DNA from: CAUZWH01 sp965224275
GTDB lineage: Bacteria > Pseudomonadota > Alphaproteobacteria > SHVV01
Length of the DNA stretch: 64,000 bases
Assembly: GCA_965224275.1 (NCBI GenBank)
Contig: CBDCYR010000006.1
Span: 1 to 64,000, forward strand
Direction: 5' to 3'
Positions 45,154 to 53,495 of this stretch are shown here, piece by piece. A model generated the notes under the pieces. That model saw only the letters and a program-made list of their open reading frames with translations. It did not search any database and was not told the origin of the DNA. Each line of letters begins with the position of its first letter. Within the stretch, counting starts at the first letter, position 1. A program made the translations under genes and the position numbers.

Positions 45154-46050
45154 ATGGTGCGCAAACGACGTGGCGAGCGTGTTGATGGATGGTTGGCTAT
45201 CGACAAACCAGCCGGCAAAACCTCCGCGCAGATTGTTGCGGAAATGAAACGAATATTTTCGGCCCAGAAGGCTGGTCACGGAGGAACGCTTGACCCGATG
45301 GCGACGGGGATCCTGCCGATCGCGTTTGGCGAGGCGACCAAGACCGTTGAGTACGTCATGCGCGGCAGCAAAGTATACCGCTTCTCGGTTTGTTGGGGCG
45401 AAGCCCGCGATACCGACGATCGCGAGGGTAAAATTGTTGGGGTGACAGACGCTCGGCCCCCGGCCGCTGATATCGTAGCGGTTCTTGGCCGGTTTATCGG
45501 CGACATTGAGCAAATTCCACCCGCCTATTCCGCCATTAAGCACCAAGGTCGACGTGCTTATGAGCTTGCGCGCAGCGGGCAGACGCCTGAACTCGCATCC
45601 CGCAAGGTATCGATTTACGAGTTCTCCCTCGAATCGGTGGATGATCGCGATCATGCGACATTCCGAGTCGTGTGCGGCAAGGGAACCTATGTTCGTGGCT
45701 TGGCCCGCGACGTGGCAATCGAACTGGGAACGCTTGCACACGTTAGCGAATTGCGGCGTTGCAAGGTCGGCCCATTCGATGAAAACGGCGCGATTTCGCT
45801 GGATTCTCTACACACGCTGGGGCATAGTTCGGCCCGCTCGCAGCACCTGCTTCCTGTCGAGGTTGCGCTGGCCGACATCCCGGCAATTTCCTTGACCCAA
45901 AAACAAGCAGAAAAACTGCGCCGTGGCGAAACCGTAAGCGTCGACTCAAGCGAAATCGGACTTCGATGTGCCATGGCTTCCGGTCGTCTCATTGCGCTTG
46001 CAGAGATGGCGGACGGAAGAGTGCGCCCCAAACGGGTATTCAATCTGTAG
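45154..46050 (+). CDS. truB: tRNA pseudouridine(55) synthase TruB
   Basis: A 298-residue enzyme making pseudouridine 55 in the T loop of tRNAs. The N-terminal GWLAIDKPAGKTSA and the catalytic Asp in GHGGTLDPMATGILPI are clear, and GKGTYVRGLARDVA is a further conserved element. It follows rbfA by 12 bases. Confidence 0.97.
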   Translation: MVRKRRGERVDGWLAIDKPAGKTSAQIVAEMKRIFSAQKAGHGGTLDPMATGILPIAFGEATKTVEYVMRGSKVYRFSVCWGEARDTDDREGKIVGVTDARPPAADIVAVLGRFIGDIEQIPPAYSAIKHQGRRAYELARSGQTPELASRKVSIYEFSLESVDDRDHATFRVVCGKGTYVRGLARDVAIELGTLAHVSELRRCKVGPFDENGAISLDSLHTLGHSSARSQHLLPVEVALADIPAISLTQKQAEKLRRGETVSVDSSEIGLRCAMASGRLIALAEMADGRVRPKRVFNL

Positions 46051-46090
46051 CGCAATGGGCGCGACAGAGGCACACATAACGGAGATTTAG

Positions 46091-46360
46091 ATGTCGATTA
46101 CCGCGGAGCGTAAGACCGAACTTATCGGCACATTTCGAAAGAACCCTGAGGATACCGGCTCACCGGAAGTACAGGTGGCGGTTCTGACGGAACGGATTAA
46201 CAATCTTACGGAGCACTTCAAAGCACACAAGAATGACCTTCATTCACGACGCGGTCTGTTGAAAATGGTCAGCCGACGTCGTCGTTTGTTGGATTATTTG
46301 AAGCGATCCGACGATCCTAAATACGTATCCATTATTCAGCAACTTGGGTTGCGCAAATAG
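46091..46360 (+). CDS. rpsO: Ribosomal protein S15
   Basis: An 89-residue 30S protein binding the central domain of 16S rRNA. Sequence MSITAERKTELIGTFRKN and LLKMVSRRRRLLDYLKRSD are diagnostic. GGAGAT precedes the start. Followed by the rpsO-pnp intercistronic hairpin. Confidence 0.98.
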   Translation: MSITAERKTELIGTFRKNPEDTGSPEVQVAVLTERINNLTEHFKAHKNDLHSRRGLLKMVSRRRRLLDYLKRSDDPKYVSIIQQLGLRK

Positions 46361-46366
46361 CGACCT

Positions 46367-46397
46367 CAGTGAGGCTCGGTGAACCGAGACCTAACTG
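46367..46397 (+). promoter_or_regulatory. Long hairpin in the rpsO-pnp gap
   Basis: CAGT-AGG-CTCGG pairs with CCGAG-CCT-ACTG around TGAA, with a single-base mismatch and a bulge between helices. No T-run follows. By analogy to enterobacterial rpsO-pnp, it may be a double-strand RNase processing site that also controls pnp mRNA stability (inference). Confidence 0.5.
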
Positions 46398-46492
46398 CGG
46401 CCGCGGATCTGCGACTCGCGGCGATGACACGCAACGGGTCGCGCTCGGCTGCCTCAATTCGGAGCCAGCCGTAAGCAAGGAACGGAAACAAC

Positions 46493-48625
46493 ATGTTTGA
46501 TATTCACAGAAAACAAATCGAATGGGGCGGACGCACGCTGTCAATCGAAACGGGGCGTCTGGCCCGACAAGCCGACGGTGCGGTTTTGGTAAGTTATGGC
46601 GAGACCTCGGTATTGTGTACAGCCGTTGGCCAAAAGAAGGTGCGCGAAGGCCTCGATTTCCTACCGCTGACCGTTAACTATCAGGAAAAGACATTTGCAG
46701 CCGGCAAGATTCCCGGCGGATTTTTCAAGCGCGAAGGTCGTCCGACAGAGCGTGAAGTTCTTACCTCGCGGCTTATCGATCGACCCATCCGCCCGCTTTT
46801 CGCGAAGGGCTATCGGCACGAAACGCAAGTGATGTGCACGGTGCTGTCGCACGATATCGAGAACTTGCCGGACATCTGCGCACTGATCGGTGCCTCGGCC
46901 GCCCTAACCATATCGGGCCTGCCTTTTCTCGGCCCCATTGCGGGCGCAAGGATCGGCTATGCCGACGGTGACTATGTTCTTAACCCGCTCCTGGATGACC
47001 TACCGTCATCTTCCTTGGAGCTTCTCGTCGCCGGCACGACCGACGGCGTGCTCATGGTCGAATCGGAAGCGAGCGAACTTAGCGAAGATGTGATGTTGGG
47101 GGCGGTGACGTTTGGTCATCAGGCCATGCAGCCGGTCATTGACATGATCATCGACCTTGCCGAGGAATGTGCCAAGGAACCCTGGGATCTGCCGCAGCCA
47201 GATGACGCGGATGGCTCGTTGGCAGCCCGGCTTCGGGATATGGCCGAGCAAGATCTCCGCGATGCCTACCAGGAGCAAGGTAAACAAGCGCGCACCGATC
47301 GGATTTCCGAAGTTAAGAACAAAGCTATCGCGCGTTTTGAAGAAAGCGACGGGGATGGGTTCGATAAGAGCGTGATCAGTGGCCTTTTCAAGGGGCTCGA
47401 GCGTGACATCGTACGCAACTCGGTCCTCGATACCGGCAACAGAATCGATGGTCGCGACACCAAAACCGTGCGCCAGATTGAAGCCGAAGTCGGCGTTCTA
47501 CCTCGCGCGCACGGCGCTGCACTGTTCACGCGCGGGGAAACCCAAGCGATGGTGGTGACCACCCTGGGCACCGGCGACGATGAACAAATCATGGATGCCC
47601 TTGAAGGGGAGTATCGCGAGCGCTTTCTGCTGCATTACAATTTCCCGCCCTATTCCACCGGTGAAACCAAATTCATGCTCTCACCGGGTCGGCGGGAGAT
47701 TGGTCATGGAAAATTGGCGTGGCGGGCAATTCGTGCGTTGCTGCCGAGCGCGGAAGAATTTCCCTACACGATCCGGGTTGTCTCAGAGATCACCGAATCA
47801 AATGGATCGTCGTCGATGGCATCGGTGTGCGGCGCATCTTTATCGCTGATGGACGCAGCGGTACCGCTCAAGAGACCGGTTGCAGGGATCGCGATGGGGT
47901 TGATTCTTGAAGGCGATCGTTATGCAGTGCTCTCCGACATCCTCGGCGACGAAGATCATCTCGGCGATATGGACTTCAAGGTGGCGGGAACCGAGGAGGG
48001 CATCACCGCCCTCCAGATGGACATCAAGATCACCGCGGTTACCGAAGAAATCATGCGCGTTGCGCTCGCCCAGGCCAAGGAAGGTCGCGTGCACATCCTG
48101 GGTGAAATGTCAAAAGCGATCAGCCGGTCGCGCGACAGCGTCCACAAACACGCACCCCGCATCACGACGATTCAAATCCCCAAGGACAAGATCCGTGAAG
48201 TGATCGGGACCGGTGGCAAGGTGATTCGTGAAATATGCGAAACAACCGGTGCCAAGATCGATATCGAAGACGATGGCACGATCAAAGTTGCGGCCACTGA
48301 TACCAAGTCTGGGGAAGCTGCGCTCGAGTGGATCAAGGACATCGTTGCCGAACCCGAAATCGGACTCACCTATGACGGCAAGGTCGTTAAGGTCGTTGAT
48401 TTTGGTGCTTTCGTGAACTTCATTGGCAACCGCGACGGACTTGTTCATATCAGCGAACTCGCGCCAAACCGGGTCGCCAAAGTTGGCGATGTCGTCAAAG
48501 AGGGCGATCAGGTCAAAGTCAAGGTTTTGGCGGTTGATGACCGGGGTAAAGTGCGGCTAAGCATGAAGGCTGTGGATCAGCAAACCGGTGCAGACGTCAC
48601 TGAGAAAATGGAAGCCAAAGGTTGA
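46493..48625 (+). CDS. pnp: Polynucleotide phosphorylase
   Basis: A 710-residue phosphorolytic 3'-5' exoribonuclease. Two RNase PH domains (about 1-220 and 315-540) are joined by a helical linker, followed by KH (IPKDKIREVIGTGGKVIREI) and S1 (VVKVVDFGAFVNFIGNRDGL) domains. Starts with MFDIHRKQIEWGG. Full length; an AAGGAA site lies upstream of ATG. Confidence 0.98.
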   Translation: MFDIHRKQIEWGGRTLSIETGRLARQADGAVLVSYGETSVLCTAVGQKKVREGLDFLPLTVNYQEKTFAAGKIPGGFFKREGRPTEREVLTSRLIDRPIRPLFAKGYRHETQVMCTVLSHDIENLPDICALIGASAALTISGLPFLGPIAGARIGYADGDYVLNPLLDDLPSSSLELLVAGTTDGVLMVESEASELSEDVMLGAVTFGHQAMQPVIDMIIDLAEECAKEPWDLPQPDDADGSLAARLRDMAEQDLRDAYQEQGKQARTDRISEVKNKAIARFEESDGDGFDKSVISGLFKGLERDIVRNSVLDTGNRIDGRDTKTVRQIEAEVGVLPRAHGAALFTRGETQAMVVTTLGTGDDEQIMDALEGEYRERFLLHYNFPPYSTGETKFMLSPGRREIGHGKLAWRAIRALLPSAEEFPYTIRVVSEITESNGSSSMASVCGASLSLMDAAVPLKRPVAGIAMGLILEGDRYAVLSDILGDEDHLGDMDFKVAGTEEGITALQMDIKITAVTEEIMRVALAQAKEGRVHILGEMSKAISRSRDSVHKHAPRITTIQIPKDKIREVIGTGGKVIREICETTGAKIDIEDDGTIKVAATDTKSGEAALEWIKDIVAEPEIGLTYDGKVVKVVDFGAFVNFIGNRDGLVHISELAPNRVAKVGDVVKEGDQVKVKVLAVDDRGKVRLSMKAVDQQTGADVTEKMEAKG

Positions 48626-48684
48626 TCTATAGGGCCCATGTTTGGTTGCTCGAACCGGCTGAGGCATCGCGTTTGAGTTGGTAA

Positions 48685-48709
48685 ATGCGTTGCAATTTGC
48701 AAAACGCAT
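48685..48709. promoter_or_regulatory. Imperfect palindrome upstream of the nitronate-monooxygenase-like gene
   Basis: ATGCGTTGCAA and TTGCAAAACGCAT form an imperfect inverted repeat of about 11-base arms with a one-base centre. It lies 23 bases upstream of a possible promoter and could be an operator. Confidence 0.3.
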
Positions 48710-48731
48710 ACGCGGCCGTGCGTATCTGGGT

Positions 48732-48760
48732 TTGGGCGAAACCGCGAATTGACCTATATT
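48732..48760 (+). promoter_or_regulatory. Possible promoter of the nitronate-monooxygenase-like gene
   Basis: TTGGGC (48732-48737) and TATATT (48755-48760) with a 17-base spacer, about 100 bases before the start codon. Confidence 0.35.
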
Positions 48761-48863
48761 CTTGCTGCGGGAGACTGGGAGACCATCGTCGGCTGGCAAC
48801 GCGTGTAGTCGGTTGCCGATTTGCTGGTGCTGGCTTCCAATCGCGGCTTGCTAGGGAGCCGAG

Positions 48864-50264
48864 ATGATGAGGGCGCTGAATCCGATCTTCATGTCCGGAC
48901 GGGAGGTGATCCCGGTCGTCGAGGGCGGAAAAGGCATTTCGATTACGAATGGCGAAAGTTCCGGCGCATGGGCAGCGTGCGGCGGCGTCGGGACGTTTTC
49001 CGGCGTCAACGCGGATACCTTTGACGATAGCGGAAACGTCATGCCCCAGATCTACAATGGTCGAACGCGCCGCGAGCGCCACGAGGAACTCGTTGAGTTC
49101 TCGATCAGTGGGGCAATTTATCAAGCACGTGTCGCCCACGAAAGCAGCGATAATGGTGGTCGTATCCACATGAACGTGCTGTGGGAGATGGGAGCCGCAG
49201 AGCGGATCCTGCTCGGGATATTGGAAGGCGCCAAGGGGTTGGTACACGGGATTACCTGTGGGGCCGGTATGCCGTATCGCTTGGCCGAAATCGCGGCGCG
49301 ATACGGAGTTCACTATTATCCGATCATCTCGTCGTCGCGGGCATTCCGCGCATTGTGGAAGCGGGCTTACCACAAGTTCGGTGAACTGATGGGTGCGGTC
49401 GTCTACGAAGATCCGTGGCTGGCGGGTGGGCACAACGGCCTATCGAACAACGAGGATCCTCAGAAACCCGAAGATCCGTTCCCTAGGGTCCTTGAACTGC
49501 GCAAGCTCATGAACGAATTCGGCCTGCACGATACGCCAATAATTATGGCCGGCGGCGTTTGGTATCTCCGCGATTGGGAGAGTTGGATAGACAACAAGGA
49601 ATTGGGACCGATTGCGTTCCAATTTGGGACGCGACCGCTACTCACCAAGGAGAGCCCGATCTCGGACGCTTGGAAGCAGAAGTTGGTCAATCTAAAGCGC
49701 GGCGACGTATTTCTAAATCGTTTCAGTCCGACCGGATTTTGGTCGTCCGCGGTGAACAATGGCTTTATCGAAGAACTCCGCGAGCGCAACGAACGGCAGA
49801 TCGCCTATACCACCGAGAAAATCGGCGAACACGACACGCCATTCCCGGTCGGCGCGCGCAAACGTGAAGTCTTTGTCACCCATGCCGATGCGGCACGCGG
49901 CCGCGCTTGGCAGGAATGCGGTTTTACCGAGGCCCTTAAAACGCCGGATTCAACGCTCATTTTCGTCACCACCGAGAAAGCCGACCATATACGCCACGAT
50001 CAGATTGAGTGCATGGGGTGTCTTAGCCAATGCAAGTTTTCCAACTGGGCCCAGAACGAGTCGGGCTCAACCGGTCGCAAGGCAGATCCGCGAAGTTTCT
50101 GTATTCAGAAAACCTTGCAGGATATCTCGCACTCAGACCGCCTCGAGGATAATCTAATGTTTGCCGGTCACGGGGCATATCGCTTCTCGACGGATCCGTT
50201 CTACTCGAATGGTTTCATCCCGACAGTTAAACAGCTGTTTGCTCGAATTCTCACGGGTGACTGA
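48864..50264 (+). CDS. Nitronate-monooxygenase-like flavoprotein with C-terminal Cys motif
   Basis: A 466-residue protein of the NPD (2-nitropropane dioxygenase/nitronate monooxygenase) TIM-barrel class. Barrel cues are GVGTFSGVNADTF near the N-terminus, GAKGLVHGITCGAGMPYRL, PIIMAGGVWYLRDW and the phosphate-binding region GPIAFQFGTRPLLT. A C-terminal extension carries CMGCLSQCKFSNW and another Cys in RSFCIQKT, which could bind metal or an Fe-S cluster. GGGAG precedes ATG. The substrate is unknown. Upstream of irr on the same strand. Confidence 0.83.
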   Translation: MMRALNPIFMSGREVIPVVEGGKGISITNGESSGAWAACGGVGTFSGVNADTFDDSGNVMPQIYNGRTRRERHEELVEFSISGAIYQARVAHESSDNGGRIHMNVLWEMGAAERILLGILEGAKGLVHGITCGAGMPYRLAEIAARYGVHYYPIISSSRAFRALWKRAYHKFGELMGAVVYEDPWLAGGHNGLSNNEDPQKPEDPFPRVLELRKLMNEFGLHDTPIIMAGGVWYLRDWESWIDNKELGPIAFQFGTRPLLTKESPISDAWKQKLVNLKRGDVFLNRFSPTGFWSSAVNNGFIEELRERNERQIAYTTEKIGEHDTPFPVGARKREVFVTHADAARGRAWQECGFTEALKTPDSTLIFVTTEKADHIRHDQIECMGCLSQCKFSNWAQNESGSTGRKADPRSFCIQKTLQDISHSDRLEDNLMFAGHGAYRFSTDPFYSNGFIPTVKQLFARILTGD

Positions 50265-50308
50265 GTGGCGCTGGAACGACGATCCCAATCAGGGCCGCGT
50301 GCATTACC

Positions 50309-50749
50309 ATGGCAATGACCGGGATTAGTCCGGACACGGGGCGCCGTTTCGCCGGCTTGGTCGAACGATTGCGCGGCGCCGGGTTACGCCCAACGCGCCA
50401 ACGCTTGGCCTTGGCCAGTCTCCTATTCGAAGGCGAAAATCGACACGTAAGTGCTGAGTCTCTTTATGAAGATGCCCGGGCTACCAAGGTTCGTGTCTCT
50501 CTGGCGACCGTCTATAACAGTTTGCATCAATTTACCGCCGCAGGTCTGTTGCGAGAAGTGACGATCGCCCCGGGTCGTTCCTATTTCGATACGAATGTCA
50601 CTGACCACCACCATTTCTATCATGAGGACGAAGGGTCACTCGTCGACATTCCCGATGATGCGGTGATGCCGACGCAGTTGCCGGTGCCGCCCGCGGGCAC
50701 CGAGATCGCCCGCGTCGATATCGTCGTGCGTGTTGAGTCCAAAAAATAA
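50309..50749 (+). CDS. irr: Fur-family regulator, Irr type
   Basis: A 146-residue Fur-superfamily protein. The winged helix covers RPTRQRLALASLLF to SLATVYNSLHQFTAAGLLREV. Irr-like features are RSYFDTN and the triple His H100-H102 in TDHHHFYHEDEG, plus PPAGTEIARVDIVVR at the end. Irr responds to haem status and represses or activates iron genes in alphaproteobacteria. The N-terminal haem regulatory motif of the Bradyrhizobium protein is absent. It lies next to an Irr-box-like site and a rubrerythrin cassette. Confidence 0.88.
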   Translation: MAMTGISPDTGRRFAGLVERLRGAGLRPTRQRLALASLLFEGENRHVSAESLYEDARATKVRVSLATVYNSLHQFTAAGLLREVTIAPGRSYFDTNVTDHHHFYHEDEGSLVDIPDDAVMPTQLPVPPAGTEIARVDIVVRVESKK

Positions 50750-50777
50750 GTTAGAAAATCACTAAGCTATTGATATT

Positions 50778-50794
50778 TGTAGAATTATTCCAAT
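50778..50794. promoter_or_regulatory. Irr-box (iron control element) candidate
   Basis: TGTAGAATTATTCCAAT matches the Irr box TTTAGAA-N3-TTCTAAA at 11 of 14 defined positions. It lies directly upstream of a strong -35 box, centred near -47 from the predicted start site, with irr itself the preceding gene. Confidence 0.5.
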
Positions 50795-50796
50795 CG

Positions 50797-50826
50797 TTGA
50801 CGCAGGATATCGAACGGCCCTATAAC
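50797..50826 (+). promoter_or_regulatory. Predicted promoter of the rubrerythrin cassette
   Basis: TTGACG (50797-50802) and TATAAC (50821-50826) with an 18-base spacer, about 105 bases before the rubrerythrin start. Both boxes are close to consensus. Confidence 0.6.
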
Positions 50827-50931
50827 AAATTGAATTCGCGCATCGTCGAGCGGCATCGACAATCGTTGACGGCTTGGTAATGTTCGATCCAACAAACGCA
50901 ACCAGTGATCTGGCACGGAGGAGGAAAACCA

Positions 50932-51354
50932 ATGCCCAATCTCAAAGGAACCAGTACCGAAGACAATCTAAAAGCAGCATTTGCCGGTGAGTCTCAGGCG
51001 AACCGACGCTATCTGTATTTTGCGCAAAAAGCGGACGTCGAGGGTTACAACGACGTTGCCGCTGTATTTCGGTCCACCGCTGAGGGCGAAACCGGTCATG
51101 CGCACGGCCATTTGGAATACCTGGCCGAAGTCGGAGACCCCGCGACGGGCGAGCCGATTGGCGCGACGTCGTCAAATCTGAAAGCAGCAATCGCCGGCGA
51201 GACTCACGAATACACCGATATGTATCCGGGAATGGCAAAATCTGCCCGCGATGAGGGATTCGACGAGATCGCGGATTGGTTCGAAACCCTCGCAAAGGCC
51301 GAAAAATCGCATGCTGGTCGCTTCCAGAAGGCGCTTGATTCCCTCGACGCGTGA
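50932..51354 (+). CDS. Rubrerythrin-family diiron protein without rubredoxin domain
   Basis: A 140-residue ferritin-like four-helix protein. The diiron ligands are expected in FAGESQANRRYLYFA, STAEGETGHAHGHLEYL, AGETHEYTDMYPGM and KAEKSHAGRF. The C-terminal rubredoxin domain of classical rubrerythrins is missing, so electrons must come from another protein. Members reduce peroxide or handle iron. ATG at 50932 follows GGAGGAGG. Part of a likely unit with the Fe-S oxidoreductase and DUF3501 genes, with a terminator hairpin in between. Confidence 0.92.
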   Translation: MPNLKGTSTEDNLKAAFAGESQANRRYLYFAQKADVEGYNDVAAVFRSTAEGETGHAHGHLEYLAEVGDPATGEPIGATSSNLKAAIAGETHEYTDMYPGMAKSARDEGFDEIADWFETLAKAEKSHAGRFQKALDSLDA

Positions 51355-51399
51355 GCGTATTCGCGCACGCCTAGCCGTCATCGGCTCCCAGCGATCGAT

Positions 51400-51428
51400 G
51401 GAAGGGGCTTCGGCCCCTTCCGTTGTTT
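51400..51428 (+). terminator. Strong UUCG hairpin after rubrerythrin
   Basis: GGAAGGGGC pairs perfectly with GCCCCTTCC around a TTCG tetraloop, followed by GTTGTTT. Likely a partial terminator or mRNA-stabilising structure that makes rubrerythrin mRNA more abundant than the downstream genes. Confidence 0.7.
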
Positions 51429-51515
51429 GGCGGTGCTAACGCATCGATTGGAGCGCATGGTAAGGCACGACACAACACGCAACCCGACCCGCGATCCGAA
51501 TTTTGGATTTGTGCG

Positions 51516-52856
51516 ATGAAGGAAGGCAGCACGGAAGCACCGACGCGCCATCGCATAGCGTGGCAAGACTCATCGTTTTACGATTGGGACGATCTCGATG
51601 CCGAGCTCCATAGGGTTTTCGACATCTGCCACGGCTGCCGCCGGTGTTTCAATCTTTGCGACAGTTTCCCAAGGTTGTTCGATCTCATCGACGAGTCTGA
51701 AACCGGTGAACTCGATTCAGTTTCGAGTGAGGATTTCAAACCGGTGGTCGACGCATGCACCCTGTGCGACATGTGTTTCATGACGAAATGTCCTTATGTG
51801 CCGCCGCATGAATTCAACCTCGATTTTCCCCATCTGATGCTTCGTTATCGCGCCGCCGAGAGACGGCGGGGCGGCGGCGGGTACCGTCAACGGCAGATCA
51901 GTGAGACCGATCGAAACGGTCGCCTGGCGGGCGCGGTTGCGGGCCTCGCAAATTGGGCGAGTCGGTCCAGCAATCGCATCACGCGCCCGATTCTCGAGCG
52001 TGTCGCGGGAATCCACCGCGAGGCCGCATTGCCGCCCTATCACAGCAAGACTTTCGTTAAGCAGGCAAGAAACGACAAACCCCTCGTTAATCGCGACGCG
52101 CCCGGCTTCGGTCGCAAGGCGGTTTTGTTTGCCACCTGTTTTGTGAACTACAACAACCCCGGGATCGGTAACGCAGCCCGTCGGGTTCTCGCGCGCAACG
52201 GTGTCGACACCGAGATCGCCTATCCCACGTGTTGTGGAATGCCACAACTGGAACAAGGCAATATTGAGGATGTTGCAGCCAAAGCGCGATTAGCGACGGC
52301 TGAGCTGGCTGGGTGGGTGGATGAGGGGTACGACGTGATCGCGTTGATCCCGTCCTGTGCGCTGATGCTGAAATTCGAGTGGCCGCTGATCCTGCCCGAC
52401 GATGAGACCGTTACGAAGGTCTCCGAAGCGACCTATGATATCACCGAATATATCGTTGATATCGCCCGCAAACAGGGCCTCGCCCCGGGACTGGGGCCGC
52501 TCGACGGCAGCGTTGCGTTACATCTTGCGTGTCATGCCAGGGCGCAGAATATGGGTCCCAAGGCCGCGGAGCTGCTGAAGCTTATTCCAGACGCGGACCT
52601 CACCGTCGTTGAGCGCTGTTCTGGGCACGGCGGTTCGTGGGGTGTGCTGCAAGAGAATTTCGAGGTGGGCGTAAAAATTGGCCGCCCCGTCGCGCGCCAG
52701 GCGCTCGAATGCAAAGCGCCATACGTCGCTTCGGAGTGTCCGTTAGCGGCAGATCACATCGTCCAAGGCATGTCGATTCTCAGCGAAAGCGAAAGTGCCG
52801 CGCAGTCCTGTCATCCGATTGAGCTTTTTGCGCGCGCTTATGGGATCGATGTTTGA
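51516..52856 (+). CDS. Fe-S oxidoreductase with two CCG-type domains (GlpC/HdrD-like)
   Basis: A 446-residue protein with two N-terminal [4Fe-4S] motifs: C38, C41, C44, C48 and C81, C84, C87, C92 (CTLCDMCFMTKCP). C-terminal cysteine-rich domains follow: TCFVNYNN, TCCGMPQ, then LACHARAQN and RCSGHGGSWG. These relate to GlpC and heterodisulfide reductase subunits, which pass electrons to thiols or carriers. It is a plausible electron donor to the rubrerythrin. ATG at 51516 is preferred over an upstream in-frame ATG. DUF3501 follows after 24 bases. Confidence 0.88.
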   Translation: MKEGSTEAPTRHRIAWQDSSFYDWDDLDAELHRVFDICHGCRRCFNLCDSFPRLFDLIDESETGELDSVSSEDFKPVVDACTLCDMCFMTKCPYVPPHEFNLDFPHLMLRYRAAERRRGGGGYRQRQISETDRNGRLAGAVAGLANWASRSSNRITRPILERVAGIHREAALPPYHSKTFVKQARNDKPLVNRDAPGFGRKAVLFATCFVNYNNPGIGNAARRVLARNGVDTEIAYPTCCGMPQLEQGNIEDVAAKARLATAELAGWVDEGYDVIALIPSCALMLKFEWPLILPDDETVTKVSEATYDITEYIVDIARKQGLAPGLGPLDGSVALHLACHARAQNMGPKAAELLKLIPDADLTVVERCSGHGGSWGVLQENFEVGVKIGRPVARQALECKAPYVASECPLAADHIVQGMSILSESESAAQSCHPIELFARAYGIDV

Positions 52857-52880
52857 TACCCGCATTGGAGCCCGCGCGTT

Positions 52881-53471
52881 ATGAACTCGACGCGAATTCT
52901 AACCCGTGACAACATTCTGTCGCTTGAGGACTATGAAAAAATACGAGAGCAACGACGCCGCGAGATCCTCAAAATAAAGCAGCGGCGGCGGGTGTCGGTG
53001 GGCCCGTTTGCGACCTTCTATTTCGAGAGCTACGACACCATGTGGTATCAGGTGCACGAGATGCTTCGCATCGAGGGCGGCGGTCAGCTCCAAATCGACG
53101 AAGAAATAGAAGCTTATGCACCTCTGGTTCCGGCGGGCCGCGAATTCGTTGCGACCATGATGCTTGAAATCGCCGACGCTGAGCGGCGCGACCGTGCCTT
53201 GCGCGAACTGGGGGGTGTCGAAGAGACCGTATTTATCTCGGTAGGCGGCACGCGCAATGCCGCGATCCAGGAAGGCGATATCGAACGCACCAATTCAGGT
53301 GGCAAGACCTCGGCCGTCCACTTCCTGCGGTTTCCCCTATCGGATGATCAATCCACTCAGTTCAAAACGAAGGACTGCGAGATTGTGCTCGGGATCGGAC
53401 ACGCCAACTATTCCCATATGGCGGGGCTGACCGAAGAGACACGATCCGAGCTTGCCGGCGATCTCAGCTAA
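52881..53471 (+). CDS. DUF3501 family protein
   Basis: A 196-residue protein recognised as DUF3501 by its N-terminal LTRDNILSLEDYEKIREQRR, the RRVSVGPFATFYFESYDTMW segment and the C-terminal GIGHANYSHMAGLTEETR. No known catalytic motif or membrane helix is visible. The family usually sits beside the rubrerythrin and CCG-domain Fe-S protein seen here, so it probably works with them; the molecular function is unknown. It ends convergently with the SH3 protein gene, 24 bases apart. Confidence 0.85.
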   Translation: MNSTRILTRDNILSLEDYEKIREQRRREILKIKQRRRVSVGPFATFYFESYDTMWYQVHEMLRIEGGGQLQIDEEIEAYAPLVPAGREFVATMMLEIADAERRDRALRELGGVEETVFISVGGTRNAAIQEGDIERTNSGGKTSAVHFLRFPLSDDQSTQFKTKDCEIVLGIGHANYSHMAGLTEETRSELAGDLS

Positions 53472-53495
53472 ACCAATTCTGCCGCGCGGAATTGG

